DNA of 64,000 nt from Emergomyces orientalis. Taxonomy: Eukaryota > Ascomycota > Eurotiomycetes > Onygenales > Ajellomycetaceae. Position numbers and translations under genes: made by a program. The stretch lies in NCBI GenBank assembly GCA_002110485.1, contig MOWL01000045.1, positions 1,302,001-1,366,000 on the forward strand, given 5' to 3'. Of this stretch, positions 38,200 through 50,000 are shown piece by piece; position 1 is the first letter of the stretch, and each line of letters begins with the position of its first letter. The notes beneath the pieces were generated by a model. That model was not told where the DNA came from and ran no database searches. It saw only the letters and a list, made by a program, of their open reading frames with translations.

Positions 38200-39430
38200 A
38201 TGGAGATGAGGGCCGGTGCTAAGAGGTTTCTCTCGCACAGCGACTTCCGGGAATCGCACAAGGCAAGTCCTACACCAAACACCCTGTTGCTCACGGGACT
38301 TACGAGATCAGGTAAAACAACAATATGCGAAGTGACTCGATTTTATCTCAAAGCCTGGAATCAGTCAGATACTGATGTCTGCGTGGCACACATGTGGCGT
38401 TTAAATACTCACAGAAGACACAACCAGGAGTGCCTGCGGTGTTGTCTAACATCGTGCAGCAAATTGTGACGGGACTTCCGCAGTTCATGGAGCACCTTGC
38501 CGATCTAAGGATAACTAATGGGTGGCCCGCTGTTGTTAGACCATAGTATTGATCTAATTCGTCGAGCACGGCGTGACCTCAAGCAGTTCTATCTCATACT
38601 TGATGGACTAAACGAATGGGAAGAAGAGATGAGCCGGGATCTTATCAAAAATTTACGTGCTATTGAGCCTCACCTACCAGACCGGCAACCGTGGCACTCT
38701 CGGACGCTTTCTTCGGCTCTACCAGAGTTCGCATGCGCAGCGCTTTAACTTCTGATCATGTGCTTGAAAAGACCAAGGAGATTCTTGAGCAAGATCCTCG
38801 CATGGCAGGATACCTTGATCACAACCCCGAAAACATTGCTGATGCTGCTAAACTAATTGTGGAGAAGAACCAGGCATGGTATGTACTCCTCAAACCGCCC
38901 TCGCACTGTTTTTACCTCGCGTTTCTTTGGTTTCTACGGCGTGTAGCATTTGAAGGCGCCGATGGCTGATTCTTTATAGTTGGATATTTATATTGGAGAC
39001 TTTAGAATTTCTGGCCGGAGCCGAGACTAGGGCTATCTTCGAGTTTTCAATGCAAATTCCACCTTCAAGCCTGCACCTCCTTTGCATGCTAATGTTGGAC
39101 AACGTCATTCAGCAATCAGGCGAACGTGTGGCATTCGCTAGGAAGACGCTGAAGACGGTACTAGCGGCTACAGGTCCAGTGAGCATGAGCCATTTGATGA
39201 GAACCTCGGAATTATCAGACTTCGCATCCGCGCAGCATCCTGGAAGGACCATCACCGATGAGGAGGCATTGGAAGCCTGTCTGTCGAGTTGCAAAGACTT
39301 CGTGATTTCTGCAGATGAGCCCGGCACAGCCGAACCTCGAATATGCTTTGTTCATTTCGCTCTCCGTGAATTTTTACGGCTCCAAGGAGTTTCTGAGATG
39401 TCAGAGATTGAGGCGCTTTCCCTAATTTGA
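38200..39430 (+). pseudogene. Decayed NACHT/STAND NTPase (fungal NLR-like) relic
   Basis: The pieces are colinear with a fungal NACHT domain but lie in different frames. A P-loop (LLLTGLTRSGKTT, near 38284) is followed by a shift to VPAVLSNIVQQIVTGLPQF, with an in-frame stop near 38540. After another shift come the Walker B region FYLILDGLNEWEEE (near 38600) and, after a further shift, STRVRMRS. A phase-2 intron (38879-38979) still splices correctly into WIFILETLEFL. The C-terminal piece 38993-39430 includes a helical segment and ICFVHFALREFL, the usual winged-helix end of such proteins. At least three frame breaks, no N-terminal effector domain and no repeat domain mean this is a broken copy. 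NLR-like NTPases act in non-self recognition and cell death in fungi; nothing here suggests activity. The start given is the first in-frame ATG and is arbitrary. Confidence 0.75.
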
Positions 39431-40933
39431 CGCCCAGGTCAACAGCGCCTTAAGGCCCAAACATACTGCACCACAGGGCTTAACTTTTCGCTTTCGCTCT
39501 GCGCTGGAGAGGCCCACGAACCCGCCAGCAATCGAATGCATAAACAATGCTCATCATCTGCACACCTTGAGGTCGCGGTCTGTGTATTAAACACCCGGCC
39601 CCTGGTCCAAAAAAAAAAAAACAAAAACACACCTCAAGGGCTGCCAGGGGGAGGGGGGTGTTCATTTTCCATTTGTTGTTCATTCTTTCTCTATAACAAC
39701 CAATCTCGCCCCACATCTGCGTGCAAGGGTTACCGCTACCTGACCCATTTCCTTCCGCTGCGTTGACCAGGTCTGAAGGGGCAAGCAACTACTGGATCCT
39801 TCTTTTCTACCTAGCTAGCTACATTGCCCTGTGGCAAGATTGAGTTAGAGAGCGAAATGCTCGCCATGGCTGCGGTCCGGATCATCGTGCGTAGGAGTAA
39901 ACAGTTTGGATGAAAAGTCCGGGAAGGATTGAGAATTTGATATAAGGTACTTCTTCTGCTCTTTCTTTTCCTTACCTTTCACTCATGCGCAGCGCGTATA
40001 CAAGTGAATCTTCACACATGCCAGTTGTATACGAATACTGTTTCACTCTTCCACTTCTGTTTTGCTTGGAATAGAGGAGGGGGGGGAGGGGGGGGGGGAA
40101 TAAAAAGTATAAACGAACCTCAAGAACAAAAATGATAAAAAAGCTTTTTCCTTTCCATTCTCATTTTGCAAAAATGCCTACCTAGTTTTTCCTTTCCTTC
40201 GCTAGCTGCCCTGGAACGCTTTCGTAAAATTACTGTACATGATGAGAGAGGGGGAGGTCATATATGAATAATATACAGACGGGACATGCGCAGTAAGCAA
40301 ATAGCAAACGGCTAAAATAAAATAGGGGAAAAGAAGCCATTCCAGAAACAAAACTAGATGTATATGTAAAAAAAATAAAAAAAGAGGAATAAAAAGAAGG
40401 ATGCTTAACCTGGCCAACACGGAAAGCGGCAAAAGGGAGAGGAAGATTAACCGGAAGATAGGAAAACAGGAAAATGCAAGTCACATACGCAAAAATGATC
40501 AGAGAACTCCGCAGGTAGTTTCTCAGAAGGAGAGGGAGAGCCAAGAGCGAAAAGGAAGAAAGAAAGAAAGAAAAACGGGATTGACTGGACTTGAGACATG
40601 GAGACATCTATGTCCCCACTTATCCTCGTGGCTGGGGAAAAAAAATTTGACCGAAATCCCCCCAAAAAACTAGGAGCGCAGCGCTTCCATAAAAACTTTT
40701 GTTCTCCTTTTGTTCTCCTCCCTTCTTCTACCGCTACTAATTTAATAGGTGGAAATTTTGGTAGGAAATGTCATTTACGCCTCCACTTGCTGAAATTGAA
40801 GCCTTATTGCGCTTAAACTATTGCGCTGCGCATGGGATGGAATGGAATAGACGGATAGGGAGGTGAGAGCTGTGCCACCGGGATAAATAAACTCTAGCTC
40901 TTTCTCATTCTCTCCTTTCTCTTTCTTTTCCTA
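39431..40933. other. Intergenic region
   Basis: About 1.5 kb between the NLR relic and mL49. It holds a G-rich run at about 40079-40098 and AAAG/AAAT-rich tracts. I looked for ankyrin, TPR or WD repeats continuing the relic and found none. Confidence 0.55.
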
Positions 40934-41811
40934 TTAGAATTTTCGGTCTAATAGAAATTGTTGTATTTCCGGTTTCCGCCAGCCCTAAACCGTTTCCAGG
41001 GTGGTTAGCTATATATTTCCATTTTCATGGGCCCTAGCCAATTATTGTTTTTTTGTTGGTTTCCTTTGATTTTATTTTTATATTTTGTGGGTGGTGCGGA
41101 TATCTGGTTTCTGTTTTTCCACAAAGCCAAAAGTCGAGGAAACAAAAACGACCAATAGACTCAAATACATACCTTAACAACCACATGTCCGTTTAATCGA
41201 TTGATATAAATGTCTTTAGAATTCGCCTCTATCCCTAGAGTTTTCGCTAGGTCCGAACATAGCGCATCGACATCTCCCTCAGTTTTCTGGATCTTCGTCT
41301 CCTGCTTCGTCCCGCCAGCTTTAGTCACCAAATAGACGGGTAGTTGGTTCGAAGGGGTACGGCGGATAAAGTAGGGAAGGTTCGTGAGGGGGAGAGGAGG
41401 ATGGACAGGGGCAGGCTGGGTGGTGGTCGTGGATTTGTTGGCTTTTGTGGAGTTGGTTTGTGAAAATGGTCGGGGAATTCGGGTTGTGATGTGCCGGGTT
41501 TGTGTGGGGAGGGATGAAAAGGTGCGGTTTAGAGATACTAGGAACAGTTAGATATGTTCTTTTAAAATGCAATTGACACCCAATTGTTTTGCCTATCCAT
41601 CATGTTGGCAATGCATGGCGCTGCTGGAGGTGAAAGAAGGGTAATATTTACGAGATCTGCATGTTCGCGTTCGCGATAGAGACTGCGACAGTGACCAAAG
41701 CGACGGTTTGCTGAAAAGGCAGGACGAATTTGATCTAAGGCATAAAGAGAGCATTGGGGATTGTTGGCGAAGGACCGGGGATACGGACGAGGAGGGGAGG
41801 AGAGTAGCCAT
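40934..41811 (-). CDS. IMG2: Mitochondrial large ribosomal subunit protein mL49 (Img2)
   Basis: Three exons on the minus strand, 41811-41652, 41537-41173 and 40984-40934, give 191 residues. mL49 is a structural protein of the mitochondrial 54S ribosomal subunit, needed for mitochondrial translation. The N-terminal 60 residues lack acidic residues and are rich in Ser, Arg and Leu, as in a mitochondrial presequence. The family core covers about 105-191: LPYFIRRTPSNQLPVYLVTK, then GGTKQETKIQKTEGD, INRLNGHVVVK, and a last 17-codon exon giving GWRKPEIQQFLLDRKF. That exon is found only by removing a 188-nt intron with GTATGT and TTTAG borders; read-through would replace the conserved tail. The gene is divergent from eIF3e. 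Confidence 0.9.
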
Positions 41812-42235
41812 GTTTGAAGGCTCAGAATCAAGCAAAGGCGGGAATTAAAGGAATTAGATATTAAAGGGGTATAGAATTGAGGAACAAGATATTAGCACAG
41901 CTTCCCGACCTTCAGCCGTTGGTAGGAGTCCTTCTTCCTATTCTTCCCTACGGCGCTGGATGGCTATGCAGCTGGCGTGTGGTCGTGAATTGCAGAATCC
42001 TGATATCAATTTGACGTCGGTTCGTTAAGCAGAAGATTTTTGCTTATCCAATCCTGGTCTGTAAATCGCGCTAGGCTGTGTTGAGTCTAGCGCGAACCTT
42101 TTGCGGCTCCCACTACATTTTTGACATCTCCAACTTCATCTCGCACAGTTTCCCAGCAGCCTGCAACGGACCAGCCAGACACCTATATCCAACCACTCCA
42201 GCTGCCGCTATTCCCTGTGCACTGTCTTTTTCGCC
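41812..42235. promoter_or_regulatory. Shared divergent promoter of mL49 and eIF3e
   Basis: 424 bases separate the two divergent ATGs, linking a mitochondrial and a cytosolic translation gene. The segment includes a 12-bp inverted repeat (42066-42095) described separately. Whether the two genes are co-regulated is inference. Confidence 0.55.
42066..42095. repeat. 12-bp hairpin in the eIF3e/mL49 promoter
   Basis: The arms TCGCGCTAGGCT and AGTCTAGCGCGA pair over twelve positions, with one G-T wobble and a six-base loop. The centre is about 155 bases upstream of the eIF3e ATG. It could be a palindromic protein-binding site or a leader hairpin. Confidence 0.7.
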
Positions 42236-43734
42236 ATGGCAGACAATGTACCCCCGTCTGCTGACACCCTGCTGAAGGGTGCGGCTTCGCGCTCCGCAAA
42301 GACCCCCGAAGAGATTGCTAAAGAATATGACCTCCTCCCAAAACTCATGCCCTACCTCGACCGCCATCTCGTTTTCCCTTTGCTCGAATTTGCATCTGGC
42401 CAGGAAGAAGCGGATGAACAAGTTGACGAGATAACCAAGGCGAAATATGAACTTCTGAAGCAGACAAACATGACGGACTACGTCGCAAATCTGTGGCAAG
42501 AAATCCACAACTCCGATACAATGCCCGAGGAATTCGTCAAGAAGCGAGAAGAAGTCGTGAAGAAACTACAGCAGTATGTCGAGGACAGCAGCAAGATTAC
42601 AGAGCTTTTGCAAGATGACAATGTAGTCGGCAATCTGCGAAACGACAAAGCTGCCAACTTGAAGTTTCTTGAGGAACAACATGGTGTAACGATGGATATG
42701 GTTAATATTCTTTACGATTATGGTCGATTCCAATACAGCTGTGGTAGCTACGCAAACGCCGCCGAGCTCCTTTACCAATTCCGTGTCCTGTCTACCGATA
42801 ATGACAAGGTCGCCTCTGCTACGTGGGGCAAGCTTGCCTCGGAAATCCTGACCACCAACTGGGAGGCTGCTATGGAAGAAGTCCAAAAAGTAAAGGAATC
42901 AATTGACACCCGCCTATTCAACAACCCACTTGCCCAGCTTCAGCACCGCACCTGGTTGATCCACTGGTCTCTCTTCCCCTTCTTTAACCATGACCCTGCT
43001 CGTGACACTCTTACCGACCTCTTCTTCTCGCCCGCCTACATCAACACCATCCAAACCGCTTGCCCCTGGGTTCTTCGATATCTTGCTGCTGCAGTTATCA
43101 CCAACCGTGGCCGTGCACACAAGAATACCTCGCTGTATCAAAAACAATTGAAGGACCTCATTCGCGTCGTACGACAAGAACAATATGAATACCAAGACCC
43201 CATCACGGACTTCGTGAAGGCGTTGTATATCGATTTTGATTTCGAGGAGGCCCAGAAGAAGCTAGGAGAGGCTGAGGAAGTTCTACGAAACGATTTCTTC
43301 CTTGTTGCCGCGGCAGATGCATTCGTGGATGCGGCGAGACATTTGATTTCAGAGAGCTACTGCAAGATCCACCAGCGTATTGATATCAAGTATGTTTTTT
43401 CTTCCTATCGTCTTAAGATATATCTATATCAAACTAATAACGAATGTGTAGGGATCTATCTACCCGACTTGGTCTGAACCAAGACGAAGGCGAGAAGTGG
43501 ATTGTCAACCTTATCCGTGACACCCGTGTGGATGCGAAGATCGACTACAAGGAAGGCACCGTTCTCATGAACCATCCTCCACAATCAGTGTATCAACAAG
43601 TTATCGAGAGGACCAAGGGAGGATTTTTCAGGACACAAGTATTGAGGTAAGAATTTCCGCCCTTTCTTTTCATTTTGTATAAATATAAATTTACTAATTC
43701 TAATCTCCATAAAAGTGCGGCTGTCGCAAAATAA
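42236..43734 (+). CDS. INT6: Translation initiation factor eIF3 subunit e (Int6)
   Basis: Three exons, 42236-43389, 43452-43646 and 43716-43734, give 455 residues. Subunit e is a PCI-domain component of eIF3, which recruits mRNA and the 43S complex to the ribosome. The start context GCCATGG is strong. The N-terminal eIF3e signature is seen in YDLLPKLMPYLDRHLVFPLLEF (about 31-52), followed by helical repeats (DYGRFQYSCGSYANAAELLYQF). The PCI domain (about 290-430) includes [22 protein letters not shown] across intron 1 and ends in the winged helix DAKIDYKEGTVLMNHP. The last exon of 19 nt supplies AAVAK and the stop, the usual fungal terminus; it needs the acceptor AAAAG at 43711-43715. Confidence 0.95.
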
Positions 43735-46502
43735 ATATAAACTAGAAGAAAGAAACGGAAAACGGCAGAAAACGGAAGCTGAATAAAAATGGGAATGGGA
43801 AAGGAAATGGGATTTAATGACATACCACATGACTTACTTTTATCCTCTTTCGTTTTTATTCCCCCGCCGTTACTTTTATCCCTTTTCTGCATTAGAAAAA
43901 GGATCTCTTGCACACAAAAACTTTTCTGCTGTTGCTTTTTGCGCAACCTGTTTTCGATCTACCCCCATGAGGAATGGCTGTTGGGCATCTGGCTGGCGTT
44001 TCGTTGTTCCTTTAAAATAGTTGTCATATTCGATTCGGAAATTTTATCTACTTGTTTCTTTGCGCTTCCTCTCAACTTCTTTTTAAAAAAGAGTACTTCT
44101 TTCCCCTCTTTCCCTTTATAATAGATGATTTTTATAATAGTTGTGGATAGCAGAGGGTATGTGTGGAGAGGACTAGGCACAGATTAACTTACTGAGCTTG
44201 TTTTGGCTATAACTGTTCATCGTCCTTTTTCGAAACAGGGAGAGCATATATGCGATTGATCATGAGCACGGATACCTTTACCTATAAAATCCCAGGTGAC
44301 ATGGGCGTGGCTTTTAAATATGATTCTGCAAGCGAATATTGTCGTTAACATGACATCCGCACTATAGCGGCAGCAGTCGTAGCTAGCCGGGACTTTTCGA
44401 ATAGACAATATTAAAAACGGCGCGGACATGCGGTGACAAATCCCAGGGGATCCGGGGGTATCGTTCACGGTAAAGTTTCATTTCCATATCAGTTTCCGGG
44501 TACTGAATGCTGACATGTCATATGTATTCGCCAGTGTTGAGGCAAAACAGATGGAGAGCTTCCATTCGGCCATTATCCGCACTCTCTTCACAGGGGCGAA
44601 GGGCTCGTTCGAATACGATGCATATGGGTTTCAAGCCATATTCTGTCACGGGTATCTATTACGTAGCTAGATTCCTGAATGGGAGATGCGCGTTGGTTCG
44701 AGAACGTGAGCCAAAAGGTATTAATTAGGGTTCGCGAGTAGTGGTTCTCCTGTGGATTCGGCCATGGGAGAAGAATCAGGGCCAATCGACCCGTTCACAT
44801 CCATGTTGGTAGGGAAATTAGGACACGGGTTCATCATGATAAAGGGCGAAGCGGTGCGTCACACTAGCCGGATATTGATGGTTGTGTTCATTATTCGGCC
44901 CTAGCTCTCGTTTTCCGTTAGGGGTTGGATGAACGTTTCCGGTTCTGAGTACATATTGCTTCTGGACTTCTTGCTGCCCGGGCTAAGTAAATCTTTGGAA
45001 GAAATCGCAATATCAGGCGACGGTCGGCTTCTTCCGCATCATTGGCTCAGAGTTCCAATTCCATGGCAAGCCTAGGTAGCTGTGGGTATACCTCAGAGAG
45101 GACAGGGCTTTGTGGCTGGTAGTGGACAAAAAGTAACAAGGCCACGTAGATCCATAGTGGTGGAGTTCGCTAGGAAAAGACTCAGATATAGTACCACCGG
45201 GTGTCAATGACCTGGTCCTTGTTACTGGGATGAGGGAAATCGCCCCATGAGAAATGTGATTCGTCCTGGCGATCGCGATCGGTGTGAGGCCTAAGGTCGA
45301 TCTACGGGCGCAAACCCGGTTTGCTGAGCTTTGGTGAGAGACCAGCTTCACAGGTATAGAACAGATGAAAGTTATAAATTTTGGTGACTGGTGCTTGGTC
45401 CGGCTGAAATTTTCAGGGGCTCGATGGAGGTTGTGCTGGTACAGTTGATCCCAGACAAGCAATTACGACCAGGCGCCCGTCCAGTGGAAAGATAACTTAG
45501 ACGAGCCTTATTCTATGGAGGGGAATGTTGAGGCTCTTAGGGTAATTATCCAGGGCCAAAACAAACTGGGTTATTCTTTTCTCTCCCCTTGAGTATATTC
45601 ATGTGATTACCAACAGGAGTTGGTATATTGGGCTGAAAGGTGGTCGAGACCAGGGAATACAGGCGTCCATTGGGAACCGGCATGTCACTTCGGAACGGGA
45701 ACATCCTGAGGGTTTGGCGGACATGATTTCTTGTCCGGAGCGGCCTTCCAGATGGTAGTTGCTTTTTGGGTTTAATCTTTTGGGTATCGCAGGTATAGGA
45801 TGGCAGAACAACCTAATCAGAAGTTCTACACCATCACCCAAGTTAGATATCCAAAATAAGAAGCCAATACCCTGCAATGGTTGGTTGTCCAGGGAGTGAG
45901 AGGTTCAAGAATTTTGCAGTCATGCAGGGGGTTGGAGGGTGATCCGACGGGTTCTGTAAAAGTGTTCTGTTGCCCACTCTATCCCCGTTTCTGCTTCAGC
46001 CACGCGATACAGACAGGAACCTCTGCTGGCGCTTTCGAACGTAGGATTTATATGTGCGTATTGGATTACCATTTGCGGAAGTAATCTTGTAGTCGGTATT
46101 AAGGTGGAGGAAGAAGGTTTTTTCGAAAACACTCATACACAAAATTTTTCAGCACGAAAAAGTCGATTTGGATAGAAAATAGTCAAACAAGGCGATTACA
46201 GATATGTTCGCTATCCAATATCTCCTTCGATGCTCCGTCACTCTCACTCCTCCAATTCCGAAGAAACCAGTGATATCCATCCTAATTCCATCGCCTGAAA
46301 AATAACCGTGACACCTTCGACTCGAAATCCTGGGCCCCGCTTCCACCCCAACCCCCAAGCGAATACGTGTTGGGCGAAGGACCGCCTCGTCGCGGGTGAG
46401 AAAATTGCTTGGCTTTTGGGGAGTGTTCCCTTAAAAATCCAAGCACTCACAGAGGCCTTAAAACGTATATGATAAGATGATAGGATTCGCAAATATAAAA
46501 CT
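43735..46502. other. Gene-poor region after eIF3e
   Basis: About 2.8 kb without a supported gene. The longest frame (45013-45462, minus) has no recognisable motif and base composition like its surroundings. No terminal repeats or transposase motifs were seen. Confidence 0.5.
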
Positions 46503-47043
46503 TCACCAAGATTGTTTTTGCCGTGTGCGACGGTCTGATGGAACGTATCTGTCTCTCTGTCGTTCGCTTTCTCTTTCACGGTCGTCTTTTCGGTCGGCAA
46601 AACGCTCTCGTTCTTGGTCGCGCCCTCCAACGTTTATCAACTCGTTAATATACTGTGCCGATTTCCCGTTGGTATTATAATTGAAATTGTTGTGAGCCAT
46701 CCTCATCGCAGCCCCTTTCTCATATTCTAATGACATGTTCGCTAGATCCTCGATTTGTTGCTATGCAAAATGTTAGATAATGGCCTTGGTGAAGGGAGCT
46801 CCTCGTGTAATCCTGCGGATAAAACATACTCGAGTCAGGGGTGTCCCTGTTATAAGATAACCCTCACGCCCCTGCGGCCTTGGTTAGATATGATAGTAGC
46901 TGCTGCAAGCAATGAGGTGTCCATACCTGAAAGCTATAGGGCCTGGCGGACGAAGTAGGTCCCAAGAAAAATTGGATCTGGCTTAAGACGATGTGTCGTG
47001 ACAGCCCATATCCGGGGAGCCAATATTGTTGAGATTGAGACAT
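46503..47043 (-). CDS. Small conserved fungal protein of unknown function
   Basis: Three exons on the minus strand, 47043-46927, 46871-46830 and 46760-46503, give 138 residues; both introns are phase 0 with GTATG donors. The joined product reads SQQYWLPGYGLSRHIVLSQI, FFLGPTSSARPYSFQ-GREGYLITGTPLTR-QQIEDLANMS, and then EYEKGAAMRMAHNN. I recognise this as a widespread ascomycete family (a YWLPGYG.SR...FLGP...RPY pattern, a GREGYLIT..G.PLT segment and an I.DL..MS.E.E helix) with no assigned function. The last 35 residues are an Arg/Glu/Asp low-complexity tail. No transmembrane segment or signal peptide is visible. No single frame shows it whole: the middle exon is 42 nt. It is the only gene I can support between 43.7 and 53.0 kb. 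Confidence 0.82.
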
Positions 47044-50000
47044 TCTGTAGAGGGAATATATAGGAGGTATCAATAGTCCTTGAGTTGGTTTGATCAATGT
47101 GGTTTAAATCAAGAGGCGTAGCTAACAGTCAAGATTGAAGGCTTAACAGCTTGGTATATAAAGTAGTTAAGTGAAGATTGATTGAACTGGGAAAACTAAA
47201 TCCACTGCATCGACGGCATGAGCGGGCTTATTTATTTCTGCGAGACTGCAAGAATTGACCTAGAGGCGCAAGTTTCTGAATACAAACTGGAGTCCCGTCT
47301 GGATGCTCCTATGCGAGCTCTGGATGACCTCATCCAAGCTTTCAGCAGGGCTGAAGGCGCTAGTCCTAAAATTGCATAGTCGCACTTTTCCCTTTTTGGA
47401 CCTGTCTCTGCCTTCTAATTCCAGACAGAAAATCGAAACAAGGGTCGCCTCGTTTACGCCGCCTCACTTTGAATATAGTTCGGCTGTTGCCCATCCAGAT
47501 CGTGCCCACTTGGTTTACACGAAACACTGTGTGATCTTTGTATGCACTTTGCTTCTCCCGGTGCAGGAGCAAAAGCGTCGTGTTCTTCCACCATTTGGCC
47601 ACTGCTGCAGCAGTCTCGGATTACCATCTCGTCCTAAAGCTGACCGTTGCAGATATTCCTGTAATACCACTAGGAGTACTTCCGAACTTTCCACGGATCA
47701 ATTGGAGACGCGTGCATATCGCATTTTCTCTGCTATATACTCAGGCTTTCCCACTGATCGGTCGAGGTCACAGAACGTTTGGGGAGGCTACTCCCCTTTT
47801 GCTGCCTGACCTTGGGCAGAGAATGGAGGGGAAAAACAGTAGCCTGGATTTGTCCATGCGAGTAGTATGCAGTGGAGCTTTGACCATGCACAGCTATTTT
47901 CATGCCCCAGTTAAAATAACTAGGGTAGTAGGATCTTGCGGTGAGAGCTGGCTAATTCATGCCAGCTCCTCAAACAATTCAGACAACCCGAGCGTGGGCT
48001 CCGGTTACTTCCATTCATGTTATGTCGTACATAACCCACGAAATTCGCCGCTTTTGGGTTATCATATTATTCTTCGCTCTCCGCTCTCCGCGTTTGATAG
48101 GGGTTGCAGGCTGCCACTCACTTCAATGCCTTAATCGACTTACTTTTTGTCGCAAGGTCTGGCAGAGCTTCCATGCGCAAGGTCCATGTGACAGATATGG
48201 CGTGTAGATACTGGCATTTAGCGTTCAAATAATGGCAAAACGTTCATATTTGCCATAGAAGTTGGTGGTTAAGTGTTTGGACCACACAAAAGACAGCGAG
48301 GATCGCCCTGAAAAAAAAGATCCTCCCAGCCGCAAACGTCATTGGCCAGTCACGTGGTATCTGTGCACTCAGTCAGCAGGGTTTTTTGCTTCCATCCATC
48401 CATCGATTGTATTGATTGATATCTTACTGGAACGTCGCTCTCCTAGACCTTTCGCGACCGTCCAACTGGGCAAAGTTTTATGTCCAATAGGATCACATTT
48501 GACTTACGTCTAAGACAACAAACGCTAGTTTACCCTTCTTTTTTTATCATCTTGGATGAACCCCCTGCCATTGTCACCATTCTCTTAGGTTAAAACAACT
48601 AGCCTAGCTAGGAGAGCTACAAATCACTAAGCAGAAGTGCCGCTGGCCTGCCCCTATCAATTGAGTGCGTTTGGTTGTCGTACTTGATGAAGATTTAAAA
48701 TGAAAAGAAAGTTTACTGAGAATGTCAAGTGGAAAAATACAAAAGTTGCAATTTCAAGAGCACTCCCCTGTGGATCTCATGAAAAACAGAGATCAACAGT
48801 ATTTTCTAGTTAGTTAGGATTAATGCAATTATATCATATATAACATGGTTCAACTCGGAAGCTTGGAACAGACCATCAGATGAACTGGAAAGTTTGGCTG
48901 AATATTGAATTGTGGTCTGCTCCCGCCAGAGCCCTACGTACATGCTGGGACCCGCGCTGCAGGGCGGGTTGGCCCGACGCCTGCGGAATTGAACAAACTG
49001 AGCTGAGATAGAGACTCGGACAGTCTGTTCGCGAATTTGCGGTTGCTAAATCTTAGAATGTATCGCCAAGTCGACTCCAGTAGCGCTCCATAGTTTTGAA
49101 CTTATATTCCGCTTAGAGTATATAAAAAGCCACCAGCCACGGCTTTATGTTATCACTGACAGTTCTAAATGGATGGACCCACGAAACCCCCATTTGCATT
49201 ATCGAACTAGAGAGCTACGCCGTGGGGCGGAAATTTGTTGGAGCAAGCTGCGTAACGATTTCGAATAGCTTTTGATTAGGGGGCGGCTATGGCAGCCTTA
49301 TATACATGGCATTGTTTCTGAAACGATATCCGATGGAAGGAATAAAGTCCACAACTGCTGCTGTTCAACGAGAACTTGTCTCTATCTCTCCCGAAAATGG
49401 TGAACTCTTTCCTCATTGGCCCATGAATATTGCTGCCCCTGAGGATCTCAGTGTGCAAATCACTAGGTTTCAACGAAATGTGCCAAGTGGGAGAGGGGCC
49501 GTATTAGAACAAATAATGCTTCATTATTGAGGGAAAACGACATGATGGGGCAAATAGAATATCCCGCCGTTGGTCGACTTTGCAATCTTCAGGTTGAAAA
49601 CGATAAGCCAGTATCGATTTTTAATAAAACTAATAAAAGCGGCGCGCCTTGTAGTCTGAACCGTAATAGTCAACTCCTAAATACTAGCTTTTTCTGGTGT
49701 TAAGTTCTCTTTCCTTGTGGGCCTGCAATGCTGACTGAGTCTCCCAAGCTTTTGGTACCTGAGCCTTGGAGTGAGGCGGAAAAAAAAAAAAAAAAAAAAG
49801 AAAACAAAAAAGGTGAATACAAGTGCCAATACGGAGTACGGAGTAACAGAAGGAGCTGACATCTAGATTCCATCACCAAACAAATCAGCCACCAGTCACT
49901 GTTCACAAAAGTAATTTAAGAAGCTTCAAAGGTTGATCAATTCATTGAATTGAGAAAATTAATCAAAAACGAGGCCAATTGATCGACAAAGCCTAGACTT

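Noticed and set aside
45013..45462. 149-codon minus-strand frame
   Set aside because: Composition is similar to its non-coding surroundings and no family resemblance was found. It could be a relic, but I cannot support it.
46244..46630. 128-codon minus-strand frame overlapping the end of the orphan gene
   Set aside because: It shares DNA with the last exon of the 138-residue gene in another frame and has no motif.
47303..48134. Two overlapping frames of 168 and 198 codons
   Set aside because: They are in different phases over the same DNA. Neither shows a domain, a transposase or reverse-transcriptase motif, or sensible splicing.
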